Shown piece after piece: positions 55,885 through 63,828 of a stretch of DNA of 64,000 nucleotides. Within the stretch, counting starts at the first letter, position 1; each line of letters begins with the position of its first letter. The notes beneath the pieces were generated by a model that saw only the letters and a list, made by a program, of their open reading frames with translations, ran no database searches and was not told where the DNA came from. Both the position numbers and the translations under genes were made by a program. Source of the stretch: a virus; the IMG/VR virus record IMGVR_UViG_3300020477_001012, positions 1 to 64,000 of that record. One strand, 5' to 3'.

Positions 55885-56370
55885 ATGTATGAACCAGAGC
55901 TTGTTAATTATCTGACTATGATTTGCACAGTTTTCCTAGCAGTATTCTGGGCTACGTGCTTTATTCATGGCTTGATCAATGAAAAGATAGAGCCACTTCA
56001 GTTCTCTGACAAATTTGACATAGGATACATTGAGTCAGATGAGCCAGTGGTAGTTATTGAACAACCCAAAAAGAAAAAGAAGAAGAAGAACAAAAAGGCT
56101 AAGCCCAAATCACAGGCCAAACCTAAACCAAAGGCCAAACCTAAACCAAAGGCCAAACCTAAACCAAAGGCTAGATCTAAGCCAAAGCCTAAACCTGAGC
56201 CAGTCAAGCCTACTGTAGATGACGCATTAATGAGAGATTGTTGCTCCGCTCTGGTTAGCTTGGGAACATCGAGATCTGAATCAAAGAGGGCGGCAAAAGA
56301 GTTTCTCTTAAGCAATCCAGATATCACAACGGTCGAGCAATTTATTGAGGGAATATTTAAAAAGGGATGA
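55885..56370 (+). CDS. Membrane protein with Lys/Pro repeats and UBA-like domain
   Basis: The 161-residue product has an N-terminal membrane helix (about 8-30), then a Lys-rich and KPKPKA repeat linker (about 65-115), then DDALMRDCCSALVSLGTSRS, a UBA/RuvA-C-like three-helix domain. The basic linker may bind DNA; membrane anchoring of DNA is a possible role (inference). Confidence 0.65.
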   Translation: MYEPELVNYLTMICTVFLAVFWATCFIHGLINEKIEPLQFSDKFDIGYIESDEPVVVIEQPKKKKKKKNKKAKPKSQAKPKPKAKPKPKAKPKPKARSKPKPKPEPVKPTVDDALMRDCCSALVSLGTSRSESKRAAKEFLLSNPDITTVEQFIEGIFKKG

Positions 56371-56373
56371 CAA

Positions 56374-56610
56374 ATGACTAGAGAGGAATTAAAAACAGTT
56401 TTAAAGTTAGCACGAGTTGGCTTGGAAGTTGAAAATGAAAAATTGGACACAGAAGCTCGCAAGATAGAAAACATAACCAAACGCATCGGAACTGATTTAC
56501 TTGAACAATGGATAAAAGATGGATACAGTAGATCGCAAGAGCTAAAAGATAGTGAACGCATTTTAAAAAACTTCTATCAACAAAAGGTATTGAGATACTC
56601 AGATGATTAA
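56374..56610 (+). CDS. Coiled-coil protein
   Basis: The 78-residue product (MTREELKTVLKLARVGLEVE ...) is a long charged helix. It overlaps the glycosyltransferase gene by 8 bp. Not recognised. Confidence 0.6.
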   Translation: MTREELKTVLKLARVGLEVENEKLDTEARKIENITKRIGTDLLEQWIKDGYSRSQELKDSERILKNFYQQKVLRYSDD

Positions 56611-57640
56611 CCTAATGGCCCCGATTAACCAGCTAGGGTATGGCGTTGCTGGCCTTAATATACTAAAATCCCTACAGAAGCAATGTGAGGTGTCTCTGTT
56701 TCCCATTGGACAACCGCAAGTCACCAATCAGGCGGACGCAGATGCCGTGACGAAGGGGATAGAGGCTTCCAAGTTGTTTGATAGCCAAGCCCCATGCGTC
56801 AAGATCTGGCATCAAAACCAGATGGCAGAACGCATAGGGTCGGGCAAGTTCATTGGCTTTCCCATATTTGAGTTAGATACATTCACTGATTTAGAGAAAC
56901 ATCACCTTTCTGCGTGTGATGAGTGGATGGTGTGCTCTAACTGGGCTAGAGATATTATCCAGTCGTCAGTAAGTTTTAAGCCCACGCACGTCGTTCCCCT
57001 TGGTGTAGACGCAGAACTATTTTCCCCAGCACCAGTAAGAGAAGACGATAAAACAATCTTTTTTAATTGTGGTAAATGGGAGGTTCGCAAGGGGCACGAT
57101 ATTCTGATAGAGGCGTTCAAAAAGGTGTCCGACAACAACAAGAACATCGAGTTGTGGATGATGTGTACAAATCCATTTAACTCCCCAGAAGAAGAGGCTC
57201 AATGGCACCAACTATATAGTCATCCCCAAGTGAGAATTATTCCCAGAGCTGAGACACAGCAAGAAGTGTATAATATTATGAGTAAGGTGGACTGTGGAGT
57301 ATTTCCATCCAGAGGAGAGGGTTGGAACCTAGAACTTCTAGAGCTTATGTCCTGTGGAAAGCACGTAATCGCCACAAATTATTCCGCACATACTGAATTT
57401 TGCACTCAAGAAAACTCTTCATTAGTGTCGATAAGAGACGTAGAGCCAGCGTTTGACAATAAGTGGTTCTTTGGTCAGGGAAACTGGGCCAATCTTGATG
57501 ATACAGCTATCAATGAGCTGCAAGCGCAGATGGAGAAGTTTATACAAAACCACGACGGAGGATTAAACCTAGAAGGTATAGAAACAGCCAGACAGTTTAG
57601 CTGGGATAACACCGCCAATGGGATTTTAAGCAATGTTTAA
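56603..57640 (+). CDS. Family 4-like glycosyltransferase (GT-B fold)
   Basis: The 345-residue product shows the GT-B plan: NLMAPINQLGYGVAGLNILK (acceptor loop), VVPLGVDAELFSP (linker), IFFNCGKWEVRKGHDILIEA (start of nucleotide domain), and GVFPSRGEGWNLELLELMSC (EGWNLE, the ExxxxxE donor motif). Probably adds a hexose to a glycan or a protein. Confidence 0.9.
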   Translation: MINLMAPINQLGYGVAGLNILKSLQKQCEVSLFPIGQPQVTNQADADAVTKGIEASKLFDSQAPCVKIWHQNQMAERIGSGKFIGFPIFELDTFTDLEKHHLSACDEWMVCSNWARDIIQSSVSFKPTHVVPLGVDAELFSPAPVREDDKTIFFNCGKWEVRKGHDILIEAFKKVSDNNKNIELWMMCTNPFNSPEEEAQWHQLYSHPQVRIIPRAETQQEVYNIMSKVDCGVFPSRGEGWNLELLELMSCGKHVIATNYSAHTEFCTQENSSLVSIRDVEPAFDNKWFFGQGNWANLDDTAINELQAQMEKFIQNHDGGLNLEGIETARQFSWDNTANGILSNV

Positions 57641-57989
57641 TTTTTTTAAAAATAAACAAGAAGAGAGAGTGGAGGGCGAGTCCTCCCTTACCTACTACAT
57701 CAAAGAAGACGGTGAGATATTTTGCGATATAAGTCTGGTTGACTATGAGGAAGACACAATAAAGAATTTTGCCAAACTTATAGTTGGGGTCTCATCCTTG
57801 AGGTTCCAAGTGCAAACCATAGAAATGGTTCAAAATGGCTTCATGGAGGAAGACAGGGCAGAAGAGTATGAAAAACTACTGAGATACGTAGTACTAATGA
57901 CCCAACAAGATACGTTAAGCTTGGAAGAAACACACAAAAGACAGAAATCGGAGGAAGAACCTTGCATTAAACCCTCAGATATGTTATAA
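57633..57989 (+). CDS. Hypothetical protein
   Basis: The 118-residue acidic product (MFNFFKNKQEERVEGESSLT ...) has an alpha/beta core (YYIKEDGEIFCDISLVDYEE) seen in phage 'virion or regulatory' unknowns. It overlaps the glycosyltransferase gene. Not recognised. Confidence 0.6.
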   Translation: MFNFFKNKQEERVEGESSLTYYIKEDGEIFCDISLVDYEEDTIKNFAKLIVGVSSLRFQVQTIEMVQNGFMEEDRAEEYEKLLRYVVLMTQQDTLSLEETHKRQKSEEEPCIKPSDML

Positions 57990-57999
57990 AGAGGTTCCA

Positions 58000-58446
58000 A
58001 TGAAACAGACACATAAGATAGGCTGGCAAAAGTACGAAGATGTACTAGAAACAAGACTTCAGTCCCCCCTAATGGGGCAGCTATACAGGTCTTTAGCCAA
58101 TGTGATTACACAAGATTCCGATTTAGATTTGCCAGAAGATATGGATACATTTGCTTTTGAAGAGGAGGGTGAGGCACCAGTAGATCCAATAATGATCAAT
58201 ATAGATCAACAGGAGTTAGCCAATGATATAACTCTAGTTTCTAATTTTGATTGTTGGCTCGGACATACAAACTTTAATCTGACTCACGAAATCAAAACCA
58301 TATTAAATACAATTGACGGAGTAGAGGTATTAAAGATTTGTAGTAGATACAGATTTTTTATAGGCGTAGGAAAAATGTTTGACTTCTCTGAGGTCAGGAA
58401 AAATATTGAAAAAGAACTTACTAATAAAGGAAAAAACATTGAGTGA
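58000..58446 (+). CDS. Hypothetical protein
   Basis: The 148-residue product (MKQTHKIGWQKYEDVLETRL ...) has a C-terminal ferredoxin-like pattern (TNFNLTHEIKTILNTIDGVEVLKICSRYRFFIGVG, in parts). SD AAAGAGG. It overlaps the sigma-like gene region and may be coupled to it. Confidence 0.6.
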   Translation: MKQTHKIGWQKYEDVLETRLQSPLMGQLYRSLANVITQDSDLDLPEDMDTFAFEEEGEAPVDPIMINIDQQELANDITLVSNFDCWLGHTNFNLTHEIKTILNTIDGVEVLKICSRYRFFIGVGKMFDFSEVRKNIEKELTNKGKNIE

Positions 58447-58462
58447 AACACAGGAAATTCAT

Positions 58463-58936
58463 ATGGAACAGATAGAACAACAGCTTAAGGACAAGGATAT
58501 CATGGGGGTCGTATCAAAGGCGGCTTCAACTTTTACTTCCACATTATCTCACGATGAGATACAGACTTGCATTTTAAATGCACTATGGAAAGCGACCACC
58601 AAATACAGGTTAGATGGCGGAACCAAGTTCACCACCTACCTATATAGAGGGGTTGTGATGGAGTGCTTAACTCAGCAAAAATTTAATCTTAACCATTATT
58701 CTCCACATTCTACTCATCACAATATACCTGACCGTAAAAACTCTTATGATCGCATAGATATACTGGATGAGATTAATACTAAATGCGAAGATCCTGATCT
58801 TGTGTATGACAGGTTCTACAAGAACATGACAATAAAAGAGTTAGCCAAGCAGCGGGGTGTTTGTGGGGAAACGATTAGGATTAAACTCAAAAAAAATCTA
58901 AAAAATCTTAGAAATTCTATGGTAGAAGGTGTATAA
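58463..58936 (+). CDS. Sigma-70-like factor
   Basis: The ~157-residue product has a region 2-like part (EIQTCILNALWKATTKYRLDGGTKFTTYLYRGVV, in parts; about 28-66) and a C-terminal helix-turn-helix like region 4 (YKNMTIKELAKQRGVCGETIRIKLKKNLKN, in parts). Both parts of a minimal sigma are present. An alternative TTG start at 58439 overlaps the previous stop with AAAGGA ahead. Together with 22476-22994 the phage encodes two polymerase-steering proteins. Confidence 0.75.
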   Translation: MEQIEQQLKDKDIMGVVSKAASTFTSTLSHDEIQTCILNALWKATTKYRLDGGTKFTTYLYRGVVMECLTQQKFNLNHYSPHSTHHNIPDRKNSYDRIDILDEINTKCEDPDLVYDRFYKNMTIKELAKQRGVCGETIRIKLKKNLKNLRNSMVEGV

Positions 58937-58937
58937 T
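58932..58937 (+). promoter_or_regulatory. Late promoter motif (GGTGTATAATACTTC)
   Basis: It is a plus-strand copy of the -10-only late motif, at the end of the sigma-like gene and 77 bp ahead of a probable virion protein gene. Confidence 0.65.
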
Positions 58938-59013
58938 ACTTCAGGAAAACAGGACTTACTGTAGGACATAGGGACCATACATTTTTACGTTTTTTTATTC
59001 GAGGAGATTTCCT

Positions 59014-59673
59014 ATGGCTACTGTACGTCCTTCTGGAGCTGGAGATGAGGCTGTTGGTGCTGGTGAGGTAGTGAATGGTGGCGCGATTGTCATGGCTGGC
59101 AACAAAGCCTCTGATAGCCCCGTTACTAAAGACATGGGTCTCAACACCCTTGCAGATGACCGTGGCGGTGTTATTGGTTCTATCGTTGTTACCAATGATG
59201 GTACCGGGGCTGCCACTACTGACCGCGCCGGTGTTGGCAAAGCGGTTTCCGGTGGCACACTTGCCTTTAATCCCAACGCTCTCGATAAACGAGATGATCG
59301 CTCTGAAACGTGGGTCATGCGAGGAGTGACAACTAAGTTGAGCGACGTTGCTAACACAGTCCTCTTAGGGGGCAATGTTGGCGATGGAACCTATGATAAT
59401 ATTCATGGCACCATTGCTGATAGAAAGCTTGGTTCTGACGATGATCGTGCGCACGACATATTGGCTGTGCCTAGCACTCAAATCGTTCCGGGTAGAACTA
59501 AAGGTACAGGCGCTGGCACCGCAAATACCATGGTTAATCCTGCCGATGGAAGTGCTGCTGTCGCGGACGAAATCTTCCCCAGCCGTTCAGTGCCGGGTGA
59601 GTTGACCTACCACTTTGGTGGCCTCGGTAGGCCCACCACAGATGAGTACAAGGCCAAAGATAGCAATGAGTAG
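59014..59673 (+). CDS. Probable virion protein
   Basis: The 219-residue product (MATVRPSGAGDEAVGAGEVV ...) is Gly/Ala/Asp/Thr-rich with a beta-pattern, no membrane segment and no known enzyme motif. Features that suggest high expression: late-type promoter, AGGAG SD, own terminator. It may be a decoration or surface protein coded away from the main block. Confidence 0.6.
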   Translation: MATVRPSGAGDEAVGAGEVVNGGAIVMAGNKASDSPVTKDMGLNTLADDRGGVIGSIVVTNDGTGAATTDRAGVGKAVSGGTLAFNPNALDKRDDRSETWVMRGVTTKLSDVANTVLLGGNVGDGTYDNIHGTIADRKLGSDDDRAHDILAVPSTQIVPGRTKGTGAGTANTMVNPADGSAAVADEIFPSRSVPGELTYHFGGLGRPTTDEYKAKDSNE

Positions 59674-59703
59674 GTTTCTTTAAGTAACTGTACCTTCTTT
59701 TAG

Positions 59704-59736
59704 CCCCCGCCCGCATCAGCGGGCCGGGGGTTTTTT
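59704..59736 (+). terminator. Rho-independent terminator
   Basis: CCCCCGCCCGC/GCGGGCCGGGGG with an ATCA loop, then TTTTTT. Confidence 0.92.
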
Positions 59737-59750
59737 AAAGGGGAGCAAGT

Positions 59751-60332
59751 ATGCAATGGCTTTCACACGACAACCTATTATTTTTGTTCACATTAATTAG
59801 CGGACTAACTGGATTCACCCTTTTCACTTGGAAGCGACTGGTTAAGCCCACCCAGCAGTTCATGGCAGATCAAGAGGATATTAAATCTTCCATAGAAACT
59901 ATCAGAAAAGAAGTGGTGACCAACGGCGGCCTGTCAATCAAGGATGTAGTGAATTCTTTAAAGGGGACGTGCGAAAGGATCGAGGATCGACAAAAGGTTC
60001 TGGATCAAAGATCAAAGGCATCTTTGCATTATCATGATCGGGCTTTATTTGAAACCAACATGAAAGGACATTTGACTTGGAGTAACGATAAATTTCAAAA
60101 GGCTATAGGTGAGAGCCTTCAAATCACGGAAGGTTATGATTGGGTTACTTTTATAGATGAGCCAGAGCGTGAAGCGTTCTTAAAGGAGTTCAGCTCTTGT
60201 TTATCAATGTCAAGAAGGTTGGATATGGAGACCACATCTATAAATGGAGAACCCATAAGATTGGTAGGATATCCATACAAAGTTACAGAAAACACTCACC
60301 TTGGGTTCTTAATTAATTTATCTTTTAACTAA
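59751..60332 (+). CDS. Membrane-anchored PAS-domain protein
   Basis: The 193-residue product has one N-terminal membrane helix (about 8-27), a coiled-coil stalk (about 40-90), and a PAS-like C-terminal domain (FETNMKGHLTWSNDKFQKAI, ITEGYDWVTFIDEPEREAFL, TTSINGEPIRLVGYPYKVTE). There is no kinase or effector domain. It is directly upstream of the holin-like gene and could sense or anchor at the membrane. SD GGGGAG. Confidence 0.8.
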   Translation: MQWLSHDNLLFLFTLISGLTGFTLFTWKRLVKPTQQFMADQEDIKSSIETIRKEVVTNGGLSIKDVVNSLKGTCERIEDRQKVLDQRSKASLHYHDRALFETNMKGHLTWSNDKFQKAIGESLQITEGYDWVTFIDEPEREAFLKEFSSCLSMSRRLDMETTSINGEPIRLVGYPYKVTENTHLGFLINLSFN

Positions 60333-60349
60333 AGTGAAAGGGGTTTAAC

Positions 60350-60577
60350 ATGGATTCCAAAAGATTCTCGTTGAACATGGCTGACTTGTCCGTTCTCGGT
60401 AGAAATGCTTTGCTAGTTGGTAGCGCCGCTGCCCTTACTTACGTTGCTGGCAATTTGGGAGACTTGGACTTTGGTAATTTGGGTGCGCTGATTGTGCCCA
60501 TCGTTGCTGTTGCATTAGATTCGGCTATTAAATGGCTGAAGGACAACACCAACAAGCCTGTCGATCCACCTGCATAA
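60350..60577 (+). CDS. Holin-like small membrane protein
   Basis: The 75-residue product has two hydrophobic segments (ALLVGSAAALTYVAGNLG, about 19-36; LGALIVPIVAVALDSAIKW, about 44-62) and a charged C-terminus. This size and topology fit a class II-type holin, and the next gene encodes a peptidase. No lab-proven family motif is seen. Confidence 0.6.
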   Translation: MDSKRFSLNMADLSVLGRNALLVGSAAALTYVAGNLGDLDFGNLGALIVPIVAVALDSAIKWLKDNTNKPVDPPA

Positions 60578-60587
60578 GGCGATAGAC

Positions 60588-61517
60588 ATGCAACCAGACT
60601 TCAGCACGCCAAGGCGTATCTGGCAACTGTATCGAGACGGATTTGTCGGAAGCGTTTGCGACGAAGAAGATGTAGCTAAGTTGCTCGGGGAACTAAAAAC
60701 CCCGCTGTTTGGCGCTGCTGCACATAGACTTTATGGTAGCGGAGAGCGTAAGCTCTCCCTACCATTTAAGTCCCTTCTTAAATTCGACCCCGGCTTTGGC
60801 CCATCTGAACGGCAAACTACAGGGGACTGTGTATCCCATTCTACCAGAAATGCCGTAGATATAACAAGGGCTGTTGAAATAGACATAAAGGGTGAAGCAG
60901 AGTCTTTTGAAGCTCGCGGAGCCACAGAGGCTATTTACCAGTCTAGAGGCCATAAGGGGCAAGGGATGTCGTGCTCTGTAGCAGCGCGATACGTCCATCA
61001 AAATGGTGGTATTCTACTCAGAAGAGACTATGGAGACATAGATCTATCCAAGTACAACTCATCGCTTGGTGCGAACCACAGAATACCGTCGTCGGTATAC
61101 ACAGCCGAAGCAAAAAAACATCAGGTTAAAACCATCTCGCTCATCACTACGGTAGATGAAGCTAGAGACGCATTAAACAACGGCTATGCCATATCTGTAT
61201 GCAGTGGATATGGGTTCTCCAGTAAGCGCGACAAAAACGGTATAGCAAAAAGGTCGAGCGGCTGGAGCCACGCGATGGCATGGATCGGTTGCGATGACAC
61301 AAGAGAAGTACATAGAGAGACCTTATTCTTAGTGCAAAACTCTTGGGGCAAATGGAACTCTGGACCTAAAAGGCATGACCAGCCAGATGGTAGCTTTTGG
61401 GTGAGAGAAAAAGACGCCCGGGCAATGCTTAGTGGAAAAGGCTCTTGGGTGTTTAGTGACGTGGATGGCTTCCCGGCTAGGGAGCTTCCCGATTACGGTA
61501 CATCCTCTTACCTATAG
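60588..61517 (+). CDS. Papain-like cysteine peptidase (candidate lysin)
   Basis: The 309-residue product has a papain-family triad: QTTGDCVSH with C81, GWSHAMAWIG with H228, and LVQNSWGKW with N251. An N-terminal ~70-residue extension precedes the catalytic domain; there is no signal peptide. Next to a holin-like gene it may cleave peptide cross-links or host envelope proteins, as planctomycetes have protein-rich envelopes (inference). It might also be a virion protease. Confidence 0.85.
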   Translation: MQPDFSTPRRIWQLYRDGFVGSVCDEEDVAKLLGELKTPLFGAAAHRLYGSGERKLSLPFKSLLKFDPGFGPSERQTTGDCVSHSTRNAVDITRAVEIDIKGEAESFEARGATEAIYQSRGHKGQGMSCSVAARYVHQNGGILLRRDYGDIDLSKYNSSLGANHRIPSSVYTAEAKKHQVKTISLITTVDEARDALNNGYAISVCSGYGFSSKRDKNGIAKRSSGWSHAMAWIGCDDTREVHRETLFLVQNSWGKWNSGPKRHDQPDGSFWVREKDARAMLSGKGSWVFSDVDGFPARELPDYGTSSYL

Positions 61518-61555
61518 GAGAAATTACAATCTAATTGGTTTTTGGAGTAGAAACA

Positions 61556-61840
61556 ATGAGTGTTCCTTGGCAAGACGGTATAATAACTGAAGATGAATTT
61601 ATTATGATTCTCAAGACGCCAGAACTTAAAGAATGCTTTATGGATTTGGAAGAAGAGGATCAACATGAAATACTTAAAAGATCTGCTCCTAAAAAATCAA
61701 AAATAGCAAAGACACTTAACAAGCTAGCTAAGTATTTGAAATCGTCATGGTTTAGAAAGACGGCCTTAAGAAGGGCGGCGGCGTTCGGTCTTAACGAGGA
61801 CGAGGCGGATCACTTTGCGAGAATATGGAAAAACGAATGA
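61556..61840 (+). CDS. Small basic helical protein
   Basis: The 94-residue product (MSVPWQDGIITEDEFIMILK ...) has an acidic first half and a Lys/Arg-rich second half. Its ATG follows GGAG by ~9 nt; an ATG at 61535 lacks SD. Not recognised. Confidence 0.6.
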   Translation: MSVPWQDGIITEDEFIMILKTPELKECFMDLEEEDQHEILKRSAPKKSKIAKTLNKLAKYLKSSWFRKTALRRAAAFGLNEDEADHFARIWKNE

Positions 61841-61855
61841 GAGGGGGTGATTTGA

Positions 61856-62266
61856 ATGCCTGCAAACAAATTACTGGTTGCTATGGGGGTGCTGGCTATC
61901 GCCCTAACGGGAGCTATGTATATACCAGTTAGCACTCCAACAACAAATTACAGACCCTACATATCAACCACTTTAGCTAAGATTATATTACAAACAGATA
62001 ATACAGTACCAGATGATGTAAAGCCAGACGAGAAGGAGTTATGCGATGGGTCTGGCTGGATCACACACGGGGATGGCCACAAAACAGAATGCCCGGGGTG
62101 TAAAGCGTGTAAAAACAAAGTGAGACCAGAAAAGACTTGCAAGTGCAACACCAAGTCTACATATTGCGATTGTGTAAACCAGTACGGCAAGTGCAATTGT
62201 GAAGCTAGGACTGTGGGAAGTGTCAGGATGGGCTTTATCATGCGCCTCTTAAGTAGGCTTAAGTGA
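61856..62266 (+). CDS. Exported Cys-rich protein
   Basis: The 136-residue product has a signal peptide or N-terminal anchor (about 4-22) and then CDGSGWITHGDGHKTECPGC, a DnaJ-type zinc knuckle, followed by CKCNTKSTYCDCVNQYGKCN. It carries 12 cysteines. SD GAGGGGGTG. It suggests a secreted zinc-binding or disulfide-rich factor. Confidence 0.7.
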   Translation: MPANKLLVAMGVLAIALTGAMYIPVSTPTTNYRPYISTTLAKIILQTDNTVPDDVKPDEKELCDGSGWITHGDGHKTECPGCKACKNKVRPEKTCKCNTKSTYCDCVNQYGKCNCEARTVGSVRMGFIMRLLSRLK

Positions 62267-62270
62267 TGGC

Positions 62271-62408
62271 ATGTTTAATGATATCATTACCGCAATATCA
62301 ATGATTTTGGGGTTTTTATGCTTTTCCTTCATTATGGCTGTGGGTATTCCCGTATCCATTTATGTTTGTTATAAAAGACGCATTACGGAGCAAGAACAAA
62401 ATGATTAG
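62271..62408 (+). CDS. 45-residue membrane protein
   Basis: MFNDIITAISMILGFLCFSF followed by IMAVGIPVSIYVCYK and a basic-acidic end: a single long or double short hydrophobic span. It overlaps the next gene by 8 bp. Confidence 0.55.
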   Translation: MFNDIITAISMILGFLCFSFIMAVGIPVSIYVCYKRRITEQEQND

Positions 62409-62790
62409 AGCCACCGAGAGCAATTACCACCTACTGGACGACAACGTACAAGCTATCGCAGACAGCGTGTTAACCAAGGTGTCTGAAAAAAATGAGAACT
62501 TTTCGATAGATCCCATCACAATTATAGCAATAATCAATTGCATTATCGGGGTGATCAGACTATTATATGCATGCCGTTCTAAGCGCGGAGATGTGGCGTT
62601 ACAAGATCTACGTGACCCCAATATGTTTCAACGCTTCATAATAAAGAGACAGATTCGCAAGCACGTAGATAAGGAATACGAGGCAGACGTATATGACTCC
62701 ATGAGGGAGCATTCTCACCAGATGGATGAAACAGATGTATTGAACATAATTAATCTTTATGATTCAAAAGAGTTGTTTAAGGAGGCGTAA
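62401..62790 (+). CDS. Hypothetical protein with one membrane segment
   Basis: The 129-residue product has a central hydrophobic segment (ITIIAIINCIIGVIRLLYAC, about 39-58) and a charged helical C-terminus. Coupled to neighbours by overlaps on both sides. Unknown function. Confidence 0.6.
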   Translation: MIRATESNYHLLDDNVQAIADSVLTKVSEKNENFSIDPITIIAIINCIIGVIRLLYACRSKRGDVALQDLRDPNMFQRFIIKRQIRKHVDKEYEADVYDSMREHSHQMDETDVLNIINLYDSKELFKEA

Positions 62791-63068
62791 TGGAGACTTA
62801 TCAAATAGTGTTAGTTGGTATTGCTGGGTTAATAGGGCTATCTATGGTGTGGCCTAAAATTACTAACGTGGTTAAGAATGTTAGTCACACACCCCAACCA
62901 GAAGAAGAGTTTATGCAAATTATTGCTGGCTGGAATTCCTTTAAGGGGCAATGCGAGGATGCGGGGTTAGATACCGTATGTGAAAAGCTGTGTGAGATAT
63001 TCCCATTGTTAATCAAGGCGGACGAGGTACACACCCCTCAAGACGATAAGGAACCTAACGATGAGTAA
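62790..63068 (+). CDS. Membrane-anchored small protein
   Basis: The 92-residue product has one N-terminal membrane helix (about 6-22) and an acidic soluble part with four cysteines. Overlaps both neighbours. Could be part of an envelope complex with the flanking membrane genes. Confidence 0.6.
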   Translation: METYQIVLVGIAGLIGLSMVWPKITNVVKNVSHTPQPEEEFMQIIAGWNSFKGQCEDAGLDTVCEKLCEIFPLLIKADEVHTPQDDKEPNDE

Positions 63069-63531
63069 TTCGGTAAAGCTTTTTCTTATTGCGGTTTTAC
63101 TGATAGGTGGGCTGTGGGGGGAGAACATACGGGAGCTTGTCAAAGATAATATAGATGTGATTGACGAATCCCACAAGACAACCATACCAGAACCATCCAC
63201 CGGATACAGGTCGTTAGTTCAACCTTTACGCGAGATGGAAATTGACAGCAGGGACGCTTCTCAGATTAGAGATTTCTTTTGGCAGCTATCTCAAATTGTA
63301 CAAAATGAGCCAAACATTATTAAAACGACTGGTCAGTTCAGGGAATTTAACAAAGTCTCAGGCGGGTTAAATTTTGCTGGGCTAGAGATGAAAAATAAAT
63401 ACCCAGACTTAGGAGAAGCTATAGATGATATTATCATGGACGCACTTGGCAAAGAGGATGTTCCACTAGACAGCAAGAAGAGGGAGGCATTATATAACGT
63501 ACTACACGCAATAGCATGGAGCATGCAATGA
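63061..63531 (+). CDS. Exported or anchored protein
   Basis: The 156-residue product has a short N-terminal hydrophobic segment (SVKLFLIAVLLIGGLWG, about 4-20) followed by a soluble helical domain (residues ~50-150). It overlaps both neighbours. No family is recognised. Confidence 0.6.
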   Translation: MSNSVKLFLIAVLLIGGLWGENIRELVKDNIDVIDESHKTTIPEPSTGYRSLVQPLREMEIDSRDASQIRDFFWQLSQIVQNEPNIIKTTGQFREFNKVSGGLNFAGLEMKNKYPDLGEAIDDIIMDALGKEDVPLDSKKREALYNVLHAIAWSMQ

Positions 63532-63728
63532 ACCAACGAGACGACAAGAAGTTCGGTGGATTATCTGACAAGATTATTGCTGGGATATTAGATGCGGTGG
63601 GTCTGGACCAATCACACATAGACAAAGCCCGAGATATACTAGATATGATTGAGACAACCGTGATTGAAGGCGAAGAGGTAATCATGGTGAGGATCGGCAG
63701 GAATATCGAGATAAAAATAAAAAAATGA
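63528..63728 (+). CDS. Small hypothetical protein
   Basis: The 66-residue product (MNQRDDKKFGGLSDKIIAGI ...) is a helical protein with a beta-strand C-terminus (VIMVRIGRNIEIKIKK). The ATG at 63528 has GGAG 9 nt ahead; it is the last gene before a terminator. Confidence 0.6.
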   Translation: MNQRDDKKFGGLSDKIIAGILDAVGLDQSHIDKARDILDMIETTVIEGEEVIMVRIGRNIEIKIKK

Positions 63729-63735
63729 TCGACAG

Positions 63736-63770
63736 CCCTCATTTCGCGCTTGCGTTTTGAGGGTTTTTGT
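63736..63770 (+). terminator. Rho-independent terminator
   Basis: CCCTCA/TGAGGG with inner CGC/GCG pairing, followed by TTTTTGTTG. Confidence 0.88.
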
Positions 63771-63778
63771 TGTATAAT
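63750..63778 (+). promoter_or_regulatory. Candidate promoter for nrdA (TTGCGT-17-TATAAT)
   Basis: A consensus -10 (63773-63778, in TTGTATAATCACC) with a weak -35 overlapping the terminator. Confidence 0.5.
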
Positions 63779-63828
63779 CACCTGTACCACGATCACCGAA
63801 TGCACAAATTGAAACCAAAAGGGAAGAA

